Shown one piece after another: positions 34,760 to 42,634 of a stretch of DNA of 64,000 nt. Under the pieces are notes generated by a model, which saw only the letters and a list, made by a program, of their open reading frames with translations, made no database searches and was not told where the DNA came from. The position numbers and the translations under genes are program-made. The stretch covers positions 62,001 to 126,000 of the forward strand of contig CAMYAO010000001.1 of the NCBI GenBank assembly GCA_947253885.1, read 5' to 3'. This DNA comes from an uncultured Clostridium sp. GTDB lineage: Bacteria > Bacillota > Clostridia > Lachnospirales > Lachnospiraceae. The stretch's first letter is position 1. The number at the start of each line of letters is the position of its first letter.

Positions 34760-37150
34760 ATGAAATTTGGAAAAAAGGATATAGAAAGGAAACAGGGAAG
34801 TTTGTCCCAACCGAAGGGTACTTTACAAAATTGGATATCAGTTGTTTTACTGCGTGTTATTTTTGTGATTATCGTAGGTGCAATCATTCTGGGGTTGGTA
34901 AATATAGGACTTGCAACCAGAAAAGTGACGAAAGAATCTCCCATATTGATTCCGATCAATCAGAATATTATTTATAAAAAGACCAAGGTATTGGATTCTA
35001 ATGCAAAAATCACAGATGAGTTTACGGTAGATACCAATCAGCCGTGGCTTTCTTCCAAAGAAATTCCGGATTCGATCAAAAAGGCGGTCGTATCTTACCT
35101 GGATCCGGAGTTTTACAGCAGAAAAGGGGTTGATATTAAAAATGAACTTATTTCTTTTTTCAACGGAATATTTTATGGAAAATATACCAGTAAAACCTCA
35201 TCTATTTCCGAGCGTCTGATCGAAAATAACATTTTCAATTGGAAGATCCGTAATTCCAATCGACAGGGTATGGATCTGAGACTGCAAAAAGATTATCTTT
35301 CAGAACAGCTGGAGAAGCAGCAAACCAAAGATGAGATTCTGACACAATATCTCAATACATTGAACTTAGGAGAAGGTACCTACGGGATACAGTCCGCCGC
35401 AAAAAAATACTTCGGAAAAAATGCAAGGGATTTGAGCTTGTCGGAGATATCCGTCTTGGTGGCGATTATCGGAGAACCGATTTCCAGAGATCCGATTTCA
35501 AACCCAAATAAAAATGCAAAATATCGAAATCAGGTATTAAAGAATATGCTGGAATCCGGCTATATTTCAGAAAAAGAATATAGAACGGCGTATTATGATA
35601 ATGTTTACAGCCGGGTATTAACAGCAAGCGGCTGGCAGTCCGAGGCGAAAATTTCAGATTTCTCAAAAGCATTGCGAACGGATGTGATAAAGGAACTGCA
35701 GAATAAATATAATTATAATGAAGAACAGGCATATAACTTGCTTTATCGGGGAGGTCTGACCATTTATTCCACACAGGACTCCGCTATTCAGTCAGCAGCG
35801 CAAAAGGCAGTAGCAAACAGCAGCTATTATCACGGTTCCACTAAAGTGGGACTGGTATATTCTCTTTCCGCCGAAAAAAAGAATGGAGAAATCGTCAGTT
35901 ACAATGAGTTTGATATGGGAACGTTTTTGGCAAAAGGAAAAAAAACTTTTTCAATACAGTTTAACAGTAAGGAAGAAGCGGAGAATGCGGTTACCGAATT
36001 CCGGGATTATATCTGGAAGAAAGGATATAAAATTAAAGGAGAAAAGATCTCCTACCCTTTGACACCGGAGGTATCTCTAACGGTTATGAGTCAGTTTACA
36101 GGGGAAATAAAAGCGATGATCGGAGAACATACACTGGACAGTCAGACAACGTCCTCCGTCAATCGTGCGACTTCTAAAAGACATGAGACCGGAGGAGTTT
36201 CCGATGTGTTGACGGTATATGCTCCGGCATTGGATTCAGAAGGGTTTACCTTGTCAAGCAGCAAAGAGTCAATGGAATTGTTGACAAAGGGAAAGCGAAA
36301 AAAAGGAGTGGATCTGTCGAGGGTGATCACACTTCGCAAGGCGATTGAGACCACTTCCGAGAAAAATGCAAACTGGTTTTATAAGCAGATCACGAATGAA
36401 GTTCAGTTGGATGCAATAAAAAATTACAAGTTTTCTTCTCCTTCAATGCACAGCTTAAATGAGGGAAACATTGCTTTGAGCAGTTTGGAAATGGTTTCTG
36501 CCTATGCCGCCATTGCGGCAAACGGAAGCTATACGGAGCCGATGTACTATGCAAAAGTAATCGGACCGGACGGAAGAGTGCTGTTGGACAAAAAGACGTC
36601 ATCCATCAGTACCATGAAGGACACCACGGCATATCTGCTTACAAAGGCGATGGAAAGCTCTGTAACTTCCGGAAGTGCAAAGCAGGGAGCACTGTCCAAT
36701 ATGACTACGGCGGCACAAAGTGCGGTAAATGATACGAAAACAGATGCATGGTATGTCGGTTACTCTCCATATTATACTTGTGCTGTATGGGGAGGAACAG
36801 ATGATGAGACCAAGATGCAAACAACCGATTTTGTACCTGAAATATGGAAAGCGGTAATGAAAAAAGCCCATAAGGGTCTTGTAAATAAAAATTTCACCAG
36901 ACCGGACGGAATCGTAGAGAGAACTTTGAGCCGGGAGTCCGGCAAGCTGGCGATCACCGGAGTGTGCCCTCATATCTATAATGAATATTTTACAGAGGGG
37001 ACGGAACCTACCGGAAAATGTGACTATTACGGAGTTGCATTAATCTGCAGAAAAACAGGAAAACTCGCAACGCCGGATTGTAAAAATGTGGAAAAACGGG
37101 TTTATATAAAGGGTTCCGAAGAGGAAAAAAAGTTGTTTGGACAGAAATAA
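34760..37150 (+). CDS. Class A penicillin-binding protein homologue with degenerate active sites
   Basis: The 796-residue protein has the class A PBP layout: short cytoplasmic tail, membrane helix (about 25-50), transglycosylase-like domain (about 95-290), transpeptidase-like domain (about 430-700) and the usual cysteine-containing C-terminal tail. Key residues are changed. The catalytic Glu of the ED motif is L114, GGSTITQQ reads about TSSISER (146-152), the PGSxxK motif reads GGVSD (Ser to G479, Lys to D482), and KTGT reads QSAV (653-656). Flanking framework such as YLNTLNLGEGTYGIQSAA, NRAT and DAWYVGYSP is well kept. An intact frame with both sites lost suggests a structural or regulatory role. 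Confidence 0.88.
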   Translation: MKFGKKDIERKQGSLSQPKGTLQNWISVVLLRVIFVIIVGAIILGLVNIGLATRKVTKESPILIPINQNIIYKKTKVLDSNAKITDEFTVDTNQPWLSSKEIPDSIKKAVVSYLDPEFYSRKGVDIKNELISFFNGIFYGKYTSKTSSISERLIENNIFNWKIRNSNRQGMDLRLQKDYLSEQLEKQQTKDEILTQYLNTLNLGEGTYGIQSAAKKYFGKNARDLSLSEISVLVAIIGEPISRDPISNPNKNAKYRNQVLKNMLESGYISEKEYRTAYYDNVYSRVLTASGWQSEAKISDFSKALRTDVIKELQNKYNYNEEQAYNLLYRGGLTIYSTQDSAIQSAAQKAVANSSYYHGSTKVGLVYSLSAEKKNGEIVSYNEFDMGTFLAKGKKTFSIQFNSKEEAENAVTEFRDYIWKKGYKIKGEKISYPLTPEVSLTVMSQFTGEIKAMIGEHTLDSQTTSSVNRATSKRHETGGVSDVLTVYAPALDSEGFTLSSSKESMELLTKGKRKKGVDLSRVITLRKAIETTSEKNANWFYKQITNEVQLDAIKNYKFSSPSMHSLNEGNIALSSLEMVSAYAAIAANGSYTEPMYYAKVIGPDGRVLLDKKTSSISTMKDTTAYLLTKAMESSVTSGSAKQGALSNMTTAAQSAVNDTKTDAWYVGYSPYYTCAVWGGTDDETKMQTTDFVPEIWKAVMKKAHKGLVNKNFTRPDGIVERTLSRESGKLAITGVCPHIYNEYFTEGTEPTGKCDYYGVALICRKTGKLATPDCKNVEKRVYIKGSEEEKKLFGQK

Positions 37151-37180
37151 AAGATGAGGTCGGTCAGAGAACTGTAAAAT

Positions 37181-37232
37181 TTGACATCAAATTGTAACGA
37201 TGTTATAATGATTTTCGTAATAATTTTGTAAT
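37181..37232 (+). promoter_or_regulatory. Perfect-consensus promoter with WalR-like repeat
   Basis: TTGACA (37181-37186), a 17-base spacer and TATAAT (37204-37209) are a perfect sigma-A promoter for the NlpC/P60 gene. Just after the -10, CGTAAT (37216-37221), five bases and TGTAAT (37227-37232) resemble the WalR/YycF direct repeat TGTWAH-N5-TGTWAH. Its position near the transcription start would fit repression. The first half-site misses one base. Confidence 0.7.
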
Positions 37233-37300
37233 AAAGAGATTCAGTAGAGAATATCTCAGTTTTACGGGAGATACATGAGAGATCCCTTTGGGAGAATAAT

Positions 37301-38317
37301 ATGAAGCATCATATAAAGAAGATGGCGGCAGTTGTACTGACCGGCTCTATGGTATTGGGAACGGTTGGATCTGTAATGGCGTCATCCGGTTCTACGAAAT
37401 TAGCTGTTACAAATAGAGAAGTTACTTCTTTTCTTACGATTCATAAAACGTCAGATTTAACTTCCAAATCTATCGGAAAGATGACACCGGGGGTAGTAGC
37501 TACCTATAAAGGAACCTATAAATATAAGAGTGTTGGAAACGGTAAGTGGATTAAGGTTTACAAAATCACTTCCGGAAAGATCACCGGTTATGTCCATGCC
37601 GGCTATATTAAGCTCGGTACAGCAGCTACTATCAGAGCTTCCAAGGTAAAGGCGGCTACAGTAACTGCAAAAGCGACCAAGATACGCAGATCGGCAAGTA
37701 GCAGAGCTTCGGTTATAACCAAAGTAAAGAGAAAAACAACCTTAAAAGTAGTTTCAGTTCCAAACAGAAGTTGGGTAAAGGTTTCTGTGAAGGCAGCCAG
37801 TAGAAATACCAATGCCTACGTTCCATCCAATGATGTTTCGGTAAAGAATTACTATAAGACGGCAGATAACTACATTGCGACAGCAGATAATAAATGTGTG
37901 GTAGTCGGAAAGATTATGACAGAGGATGTCGGAGGAAATACAGGTAGCAATACATCGAATCCAGGTTCCTCTAAGAACGGTTCTGAAGTAGTAAGATATG
38001 CGTTGAGATTTGTCGGAAATCCATACAGATGGGCAGGTGTCAGCCTGACCAACGGTTGTGACTGTTCCGGTTTTGTAATGGCGATTTATAAGCATTACGG
38101 TTTCTCATTACCACATTCTTCTACCAGTTTAAGAAGCGTAGGAAGAGCGGTATCCCGCTCCAACATGCAGCCGGGAGATATTGTCTGCTATAGCGGTCAT
38201 GTAGCCATTTATATGGGTGGCGGAAAGATTGTTCATGCAAGTAATGAAAGAGACGGCATCAAGGTTTCACCAAGATATGATTATACAAGTGTTTTAGCAG
38301 TTCGCAGACTGTTATAA
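37301..38317 (+). CDS. Secreted SH3-domain NlpC/P60 peptidoglycan hydrolase
   Basis: This 338-residue exported cell-wall endopeptidase has a signal peptide of about 27 residues (MKHHIKKMAA...GSVMAS), then two SH3-like repeats (about 33-105 and 117-180) that likely bind the wall. A Gly/Ser/Asn linker (about 211-226) and a C-terminal NlpC/P60 domain follow, with catalytic C255 in CDCSGF, H300 in SGHVAIYMG and H312 in IVHASN. Such enzymes cut stem peptides between D-Glu and the next residue. A perfect promoter and a WalR-like repeat lie upstream; a terminator follows. Confidence 0.92.
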   Translation: MKHHIKKMAAVVLTGSMVLGTVGSVMASSGSTKLAVTNREVTSFLTIHKTSDLTSKSIGKMTPGVVATYKGTYKYKSVGNGKWIKVYKITSGKITGYVHAGYIKLGTAATIRASKVKAATVTAKATKIRRSASSRASVITKVKRKTTLKVVSVPNRSWVKVSVKAASRNTNAYVPSNDVSVKNYYKTADNYIATADNKCVVVGKIMTEDVGGNTGSNTSNPGSSKNGSEVVRYALRFVGNPYRWAGVSLTNGCDCSGFVMAIYKHYGFSLPHSSTSLRSVGRAVSRSNMQPGDIVCYSGHVAIYMGGGKIVHASNERDGIKVSPRYDYTSVLAVRRLL

Positions 38318-38331
38318 AAATTATATATGAG

Positions 38332-38367
38332 ATAAGCTGATACGATAGGTATCGGCTTATTTTTTTG
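38332..38367 (+). terminator. Terminator after the NlpC/P60 gene
   Basis: ATAAGCTGATAC pairs with GTATCGGCTTAT (one G-U pair), followed by seven T. It begins about 15 bases after the stop codon. Confidence 0.85.
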
Positions 38368-38757
38368 CTCGTTATCAAGTTTTGTGATAAGATATGGGTC
38401 TTTGCTTATTGCAAAAATAATAGAAAAATTCAGATGGATTTTATCAAATGAAGGAAATCCTGCAGCTAAAAAAGATGTCGGAATTAGATAAATTCATGGT
38501 TTTATACAAAACATTTGTTCTAAAAATGAGTATTGGAAATTCAGAAAAAAAGATCGAAAATGTGGATAAGGTGGATAAGTATGTTTATAACTTAGAAAAA
38601 CAAGGGATTTTTAAGAAAAATAAATGTGGAAAACTTTTTTTGAAATTCGAAAAGAAACACTTGATTTTTTTTGATTTGTGTAAAACTACCATTTTAGAGA
38701 AAAATAAAGTATGCAGGATTTTTATCAAAAAATTTCATATGAAATCATAGGGGAGGC
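38368..38757. other. AT-rich gene-poor stretch with DnaA-box-like sites
   Basis: This stretch is clearly richer in A+T than its neighbours. A 100-codon frame (38448-38750, plus) is open, but its composition (mostly K, F, I, N) follows from the base bias and it lacks a ribosome-binding site, so I do not call it a gene. On the minus strand there is a perfect DnaA box TTATCCACA (plus 38561-38569), an adjoining near match (38570-38578) and TTTTCCACA (plus 38625-38633). No other recognisable feature was seen. Confidence 0.4.
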
Positions 38758-38787
38758 TTGACGAACAATAGAGATATATTGTATAAA
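38758..38787 (+). promoter_or_regulatory. Promoter for the TagA/WecG-like gene
   Basis: TTGACG (38758-38763), 18 bases and TATAAA (38782-38787) lie 32 bases before ATG 38820. The initiation site would be near 38794. Confidence 0.5.
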
Positions 38788-38819
38788 GGTCAAAGAAGAT
38801 TTTTTAGAAAGTTGGCTAT

Positions 38820-39503
38820 ATGATTACAAATGAAATACTGTCCAATGTATTGCTCCATTGCGGAGAAGCAAAGGATTATTTATATAAAGTAGAAGAATAT
38901 ATCAATAATGATATGTTCAATGTTATTGAAGAAATAGGAAGCGATTCCATTGTCATTGCAAATGAAAATGAAAAAGTAAAAGAGGTGTTAGATCAGATTG
39001 ATCTGGTTATTCCGGGAGATGCTGCTATTTTAGAGCAATTGGATCTTGCAACACACAGTAAGATAAAAGAATTGCAGAAATTCGAGTTTTTTCATGAGGC
39101 GATGAAGCGTATTATCCGGAATCAGAAGACCGTATATCTGTTTACGGTACAGGAATCGGAACTGGAGGTCTATCGGAGCTACATAGAGCAACAGTATGGG
39201 GATCAGCTTCAGATTGTCGGGACTTTTTCGGTAGAATCGGCGTCAGAGGATCTGGAGCGGATTGTAAATGATATTAATATTTTGATGCCGGATGTAATTT
39301 TTTCGACATTAGGCAGCCCGAAACAGGAATTATTCTTACACCATTATCGGAATATGATCAATGCAAAGCTGTGGTTGGGATTTGAAAAAGATAAGATTCC
39401 GGCAAACGGCAAACGGGTACTTGGAAATCCGGTTACCCGATTTCTGGCAAAACAAAAAATCAAAGCACAGTCTTCCAAGGAAAGTGAAGACGGCAATTTA
39501 TAA
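38820..39503 (+). CDS. Divergent TagA/WecG/CpsF-family (GT26-like) protein
   Basis: The 227-residue protein shares the layout of WecG/TagA glycosyltransferases, which add N-acetylmannosamine-type sugars to lipid carriers. The best block is MPDVIFSTLGSPKQE (156-170), matching the conserved P-D-x-x-x-x-x-x-G-x-P-K-Q-E. The N-terminal half is unusual: the P-D-G loop reads PGD (65-67), and the R-x-x-G-x-D motif that follows in active enzymes is replaced by LQKFEFFHEAM. Catalysis is therefore doubtful, though a different chemistry is possible. It has its own promoter and terminator, so it is a single-gene unit among envelope genes. Confidence 0.65.
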   Translation: MITNEILSNVLLHCGEAKDYLYKVEEYINNDMFNVIEEIGSDSIVIANENEKVKEVLDQIDLVIPGDAAILEQLDLATHSKIKELQKFEFFHEAMKRIIRNQKTVYLFTVQESELEVYRSYIEQQYGDQLQIVGTFSVESASEDLERIVNDINILMPDVIFSTLGSPKQELFLHHYRNMINAKLWLGFEKDKIPANGKRVLGNPVTRFLAKQKIKAQSSKESEDGNL

Positions 39504-39555
39504 AAAGTAAAGAGAAAATGCATAAAGAAAATAGCATTTACTCTTTACTTTTTTT
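39504..39555 (+). terminator. Terminator after the TagA/WecG-like gene
   Basis: AAAGTAAAGAG then AAATGC pair with GCATTT then CTCTTTACTTT, a stem of about 17 bp with one mismatch. It is followed by a run of T (to 39555) and begins right after the stop codon. Confidence 0.85.
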
Positions 39556-39656
39556 GCATATTTGCTTATTATATTATATACGAGAAAAAAATATGCAATA
39601 AAATGACTGCTCTGAATTGTGGAAATTGTATAAGAGTTTGTCAGAAGGGGGCGGAG

Positions 39657-40742
39657 ATGATATCGAATCAAATACTTCAAAATACCGTGGAGGGATTGAA
39701 GAGCATTACAAGAGTCGATTTAGGATTGATTGATACAGAAGGAAAAGTTCTTGCAAGTACATTTTCCGATATCGATCATTATATAGATCCCACAATGGGA
39801 TTTGTGGAATCACCTGCCGACAGTCAGGTAGTGTCCGGATGTCATTTTTTCAAGGTATTTGATGAACATCAGTTAGAATACGTTTTATTGGCAAATGGAG
39901 AGACAGATGACGTCTTTATGGTAGGAAAATTAGCAGCATTTCAAGTACAGAATCTGCTTGTTGCATATAAAGAGCGTTTTGATAAGGATAACTTTATTAA
40001 AAATCTGTTGTTGGACAATCTGCTGTTGGTGGATATTTATAATAGAGCGAAAAAACTTCATATTGAAGCGGAGGTCAGCCGTGTAGTTTATATTGTGGAA
40101 ACGGATCGTCAGAAAGACGGAAACGAGCTGGAGCGGGTTCGCAGTATCTTTGAAGGAAGGACTCAGGATTTTGTTACAGCTGTAGATGATAAGAACATCA
40201 TCGTAGTTCGTGAAGTATCTGCAAATATTACGACAAATGAATTAGACAAGACAGCAGAGGTAATTTATGGTATATTAAAGTCCGAACATCAAAATATCCG
40301 TATATCCTATGGTACCGTTGTGAAAGAGATAAAAGAAGTTTCCCGTTCTTATAAAGAAGCAAAGATGGCATTGGATGTGGGAAAGATTTTCTTTGAGGAA
40401 CGATATATTATTGCATATCCGTTGCTGGGAATCGGACGTTTGATCTATCAACTTCCTATTCCGCTATGCAGAATGTTCATTAAAGAGATCTTTGGCGGCA
40501 AGTCGCCGGATGATTTTGATGAAGAGACTTTAACTACGATCAATAAGTTTTTTGAGAATAGCTTAAATGTTTCTGAAACTTCTCGTCAGTTATATATTCA
40601 TCGAAATACCCTGGTGTATCGTTTGGATAAGCTGCAGAAGAGTACAGGCCTGGATTTGCGTATCTTTGAGGATGCGATTACATTTAAAATTGCACTTATG
40701 GTTGTTAAATATATGAAGTATGTGGAATCAACCAATTATTAA
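39657..40742 (+). CDS. PucR/CdaR-family transcriptional regulator
   Basis: The 361-residue protein begins with a sugar-diacid-recognition-like (CdaR) sensor region (MISNQILQNTVEGLKSIT, then GVIDxEG-like LGLIDTEGKVLAST). A central GGDEF-like PucR region is followed by a C-terminal helix-turn-helix, LNVSETSRQLYIHRNTLVYRL, typical of the PucR HTH_30 family. CdaR regulators usually respond to organic acids such as glycerate or glucarate. ATG 39657 follows AAGGGGGCGGAG; the frame extends further upstream without a site. The target genes are not evident; it may act on distant loci. Confidence 0.78.
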   Translation: MISNQILQNTVEGLKSITRVDLGLIDTEGKVLASTFSDIDHYIDPTMGFVESPADSQVVSGCHFFKVFDEHQLEYVLLANGETDDVFMVGKLAAFQVQNLLVAYKERFDKDNFIKNLLLDNLLLVDIYNRAKKLHIEAEVSRVVYIVETDRQKDGNELERVRSIFEGRTQDFVTAVDDKNIIVVREVSANITTNELDKTAEVIYGILKSEHQNIRISYGTVVKEIKEVSRSYKEAKMALDVGKIFFEERYIIAYPLLGIGRLIYQLPIPLCRMFIKEIFGGKSPDDFDEETLTTINKFFENSLNVSETSRQLYIHRNTLVYRLDKLQKSTGLDLRIFEDAITFKIALMVVKYMKYVESTNY

Positions 40743-40761
40743 AACAGTGCCGAATTTTAGT

Positions 40762-40793
40762 AAAGGGGAACACAGACAGATGTTCCCTTTTTT
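40762..40793 (+). terminator. Terminator after the PucR-like regulator
   Basis: AAAGGGGAACA pairs with TGTTCCCTTT around CAGACAGA and is followed by six T. It begins about 20 bases after the stop and closes the regulator unit, so the RNA candidate downstream is separate. Confidence 0.88.
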
Positions 40794-40798
40794 GAATT

Positions 40799-40990
40799 CG
40801 CAATGAGGAAAAGCAGGTAGCTGAGAGCATAGTTTTCAGCTGCCACCTTGACGAATGTGCCAATCGCGAAATAAAGCGCAGCGGTTTTGCTGATTGTTCT
40901 ATCGGAAGTGGGAATTATGTTTTTCTGTAGGACAAACCGCTCTGTGTGATGAAAACAGTTGCTGCCGCAACATGCACTCGGGGCATTGTG
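40799..40990 (+). ncRNA. Candidate multibranched structured RNA upstream of ftsE
   Basis: No convincing protein frame fills 40794-41055. Instead a closing helix CGCAATG/CATTGTG (40799-40805 with 40984-40990) encloses an 11-bp hairpin (40816-40826 with 40834-40844), a perfect 8-bp long-range helix AGCGGTTT/AAACCGCT (40880-40887 with 40934-40941) and a GTTGC/GCAAC hairpin (40958-40962 with 40967-40971). It follows a terminator and ends 65 bases before ftsE, so it is either an ftsE leader or an independent RNA. I cannot match it to a known riboswitch class. No end-terminator was seen. Confidence 0.45.
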
Positions 40991-41055
40991 TCGATACCCA
41001 TTCAAGGACTGCACACAATCTAAACATGGAAACGGACTCGGAAGAGGAGGGTAAC

Positions 41056-41742
41056 ATGATAACATTAAGAAATGTCAGTAAGGAATATGTGCCGGGAGAA
41101 AAAGCTCTGGACGATGTAAGTATCCAGATCTATGCCGGAGAATTTGTATTTGTAATGGGCGAAAGCGGCTCTGGCAAATCTACATTAATAAAATTGCTGC
41201 AAAAGGAGATAGAGTCAAGCAGCGGAAAGATGATCGTGCAGGGACAGGATCTGGCAAAGATTAAACGGAGGAGAATTCCTCATTACAGAAGAAAGATCGG
41301 GGTCGTATATCAGGATTTTCGACTGCTGCAGGATCGCAATGTATATGAAAATGTAGCATTTGCGCTTCGTGTCATATCGGCTTCCAGAAGAAAAATAAAA
41401 AAAGCGGTACCGAATATGCTTTCTCTTGTGGGGCTGGCGGCAAAGTACAAATCTAAGCCGAATCAGCTGTCCGGAGGAGAGCAACAGAGAGTTTCCATTG
41501 CAAGAGCATTGGTAAATGATCCTAAGATTCTGATGGCGGATGAGCCGACCGGAAATCTGGATGAAAACAACGCATGGGAAATTATGAAGCTGTTGGAAGA
41601 GGTCAATAAGAGAGGAACTACGGTTTTAGTAGTAACACACAATATAGAAATTGTACGGCGAATGAATAAGCGTGTGATTACTTTACAAAATGGGAGTGTA
41701 ATCAGCGATACCGGATTGGAAGGTGATACAGATGAGAATTAG
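41056..41742 (+). CDS. ftsE: Cell-division ABC transporter ATPase FtsE
   Basis: FtsE is the cytoplasmic ATPase that, with FtsX, switches on cell-wall hydrolases at the septum. The 228-residue protein has Walker A GESGSGKST near residue 36, Q-loop VVYQDFRLLQDRNVYENVAFAL near residue 80, signature LSGGEQQR near residue 139, Walker B ILMADEPTGNLD near residue 159, and switch H in VVTHN. ATG 41056 follows AGGAGGGTAAC. The end overlaps ftsX by 11 bases, so they are translationally coupled. Confidence 0.94.
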   Translation: MITLRNVSKEYVPGEKALDDVSIQIYAGEFVFVMGESGSGKSTLIKLLQKEIESSSGKMIVQGQDLAKIKRRRIPHYRRKIGVVYQDFRLLQDRNVYENVAFALRVISASRRKIKKAVPNMLSLVGLAAKYKSKPNQLSGGEQQRVSIARALVNDPKILMADEPTGNLDENNAWEIMKLLEEVNKRGTTVLVVTHNIEIVRRMNKRVITLQNGSVISDTGLEGDTDEN

Positions 41743-42631
41743 TACGATCGGATATACTATAAAACAAGGATTTATTAATATCGGAAGAAACAAAATGTTC
41801 TCTATTGCAAGTATTATCACAATGTCAGTTTGTATTTTTATGCTTAGCATCTTCTTTTCTATGGGAGTAAATTTTCGCTATGCGGTAAAAAATATAGAGG
41901 GAGATGTGGCAATTACGGTCTTTTTTGATGAGAAAGCCTCTGAGAAGGACATAAAAGAGATCGGAAAGAAGATCGAAGCAAAATCTGAGGTATCCAAGAT
42001 CAAGTATGTATCAGCGGATCAGGCATGGAAAAACTTTGTTGACAGATATTTCAACGGAGATGAAAGTGCTGCACCGAAGGACAATCCATTAAATAAATCC
42101 GCAAACTATGAGGTGTATTTGAAAGACATCTCACACCAGAAGGACGTGGTTTCCTACATCAAGGGAATCAAGGGAGTTCGAACGGTTCGTCAGTCGGACA
42201 AAGTGGCAAAGACGTTATCTCAGTTTAATAAGCTTCTGAGCGTGGTTTCTGTTGTGATCTTAGCTATTTTAATTGCGATTGCCATTTTCCTGATCAGCAA
42301 TACTATTCGAACCGGAATTACAGTTCGAAGAGAGGAGATTGCGATTATGAAGCTGATCGGAGCAACGGATTATCTGGTAAGGGCACCGTTTATTGTGGAA
42401 GGGGTCATCATCGGATTGATTGGAGCTGTAATTCCGTTAGGAGTATTGTATTTCAGCTATGGAAAGGCAATTACCTATATCATATCACGTTATAGAATTT
42501 TAAGTGATTTTCTGTCCTTTGTTTCGGTAGAAGATATATTCAAGGTTTTGCTGCCGTTGGGATTGATTCTGGGAGTCGGAATCGGATATATAGGAAGCAG
42601 ACTTACCTGCCGACGTCATCTCAGGGTGTAG
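41732..42631 (+). CDS. ftsX: Cell-division protein FtsX
   Basis: The 299-residue membrane partner of FtsE has four helices: one near residues 22-44, then a large extracytoplasmic domain (about 45-168), and three helices near 172-195, 220-245 and 265-290. The motif RRxEIAIMKLIGATDYLVRAPFIVEG, cited in part, after the second helix is typical of FtsX. In Bacillota FtsEX activates NlpC/P60-type hydrolases, which makes the NlpC/P60 gene at 37301 a possible client. ATG 41732 is chosen; an upstream in-frame GTG adds three residues. Confidence 0.92.
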   Translation: MRISTIGYTIKQGFINIGRNKMFSIASIITMSVCIFMLSIFFSMGVNFRYAVKNIEGDVAITVFFDEKASEKDIKEIGKKIEAKSEVSKIKYVSADQAWKNFVDRYFNGDESAAPKDNPLNKSANYEVYLKDISHQKDVVSYIKGIKGVRTVRQSDKVAKTLSQFNKLLSVVSVVILAILIAIAIFLISNTIRTGITVRREEIAIMKLIGATDYLVRAPFIVEGVIIGLIGAVIPLGVLYFSYGKAITYIISRYRILSDFLSFVSVEDIFKVLLPLGLILGVGIGYIGSRLTCRRHLRV

Positions 42632-42634
42632 TAT

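Noticed and set aside
38448..38750. 100-codon plus-strand frame in the AT-rich gap
   Set aside because: No ribosome-binding site, composition (Lys, Phe, Ile, Asn) explained by base bias, no recognisable domain.
40757..41065. Antisense frame of 102 codons upstream of ftsE
   Set aside because: It runs through the terminator and the structured RNA region, has no family resemblance and no good start site.
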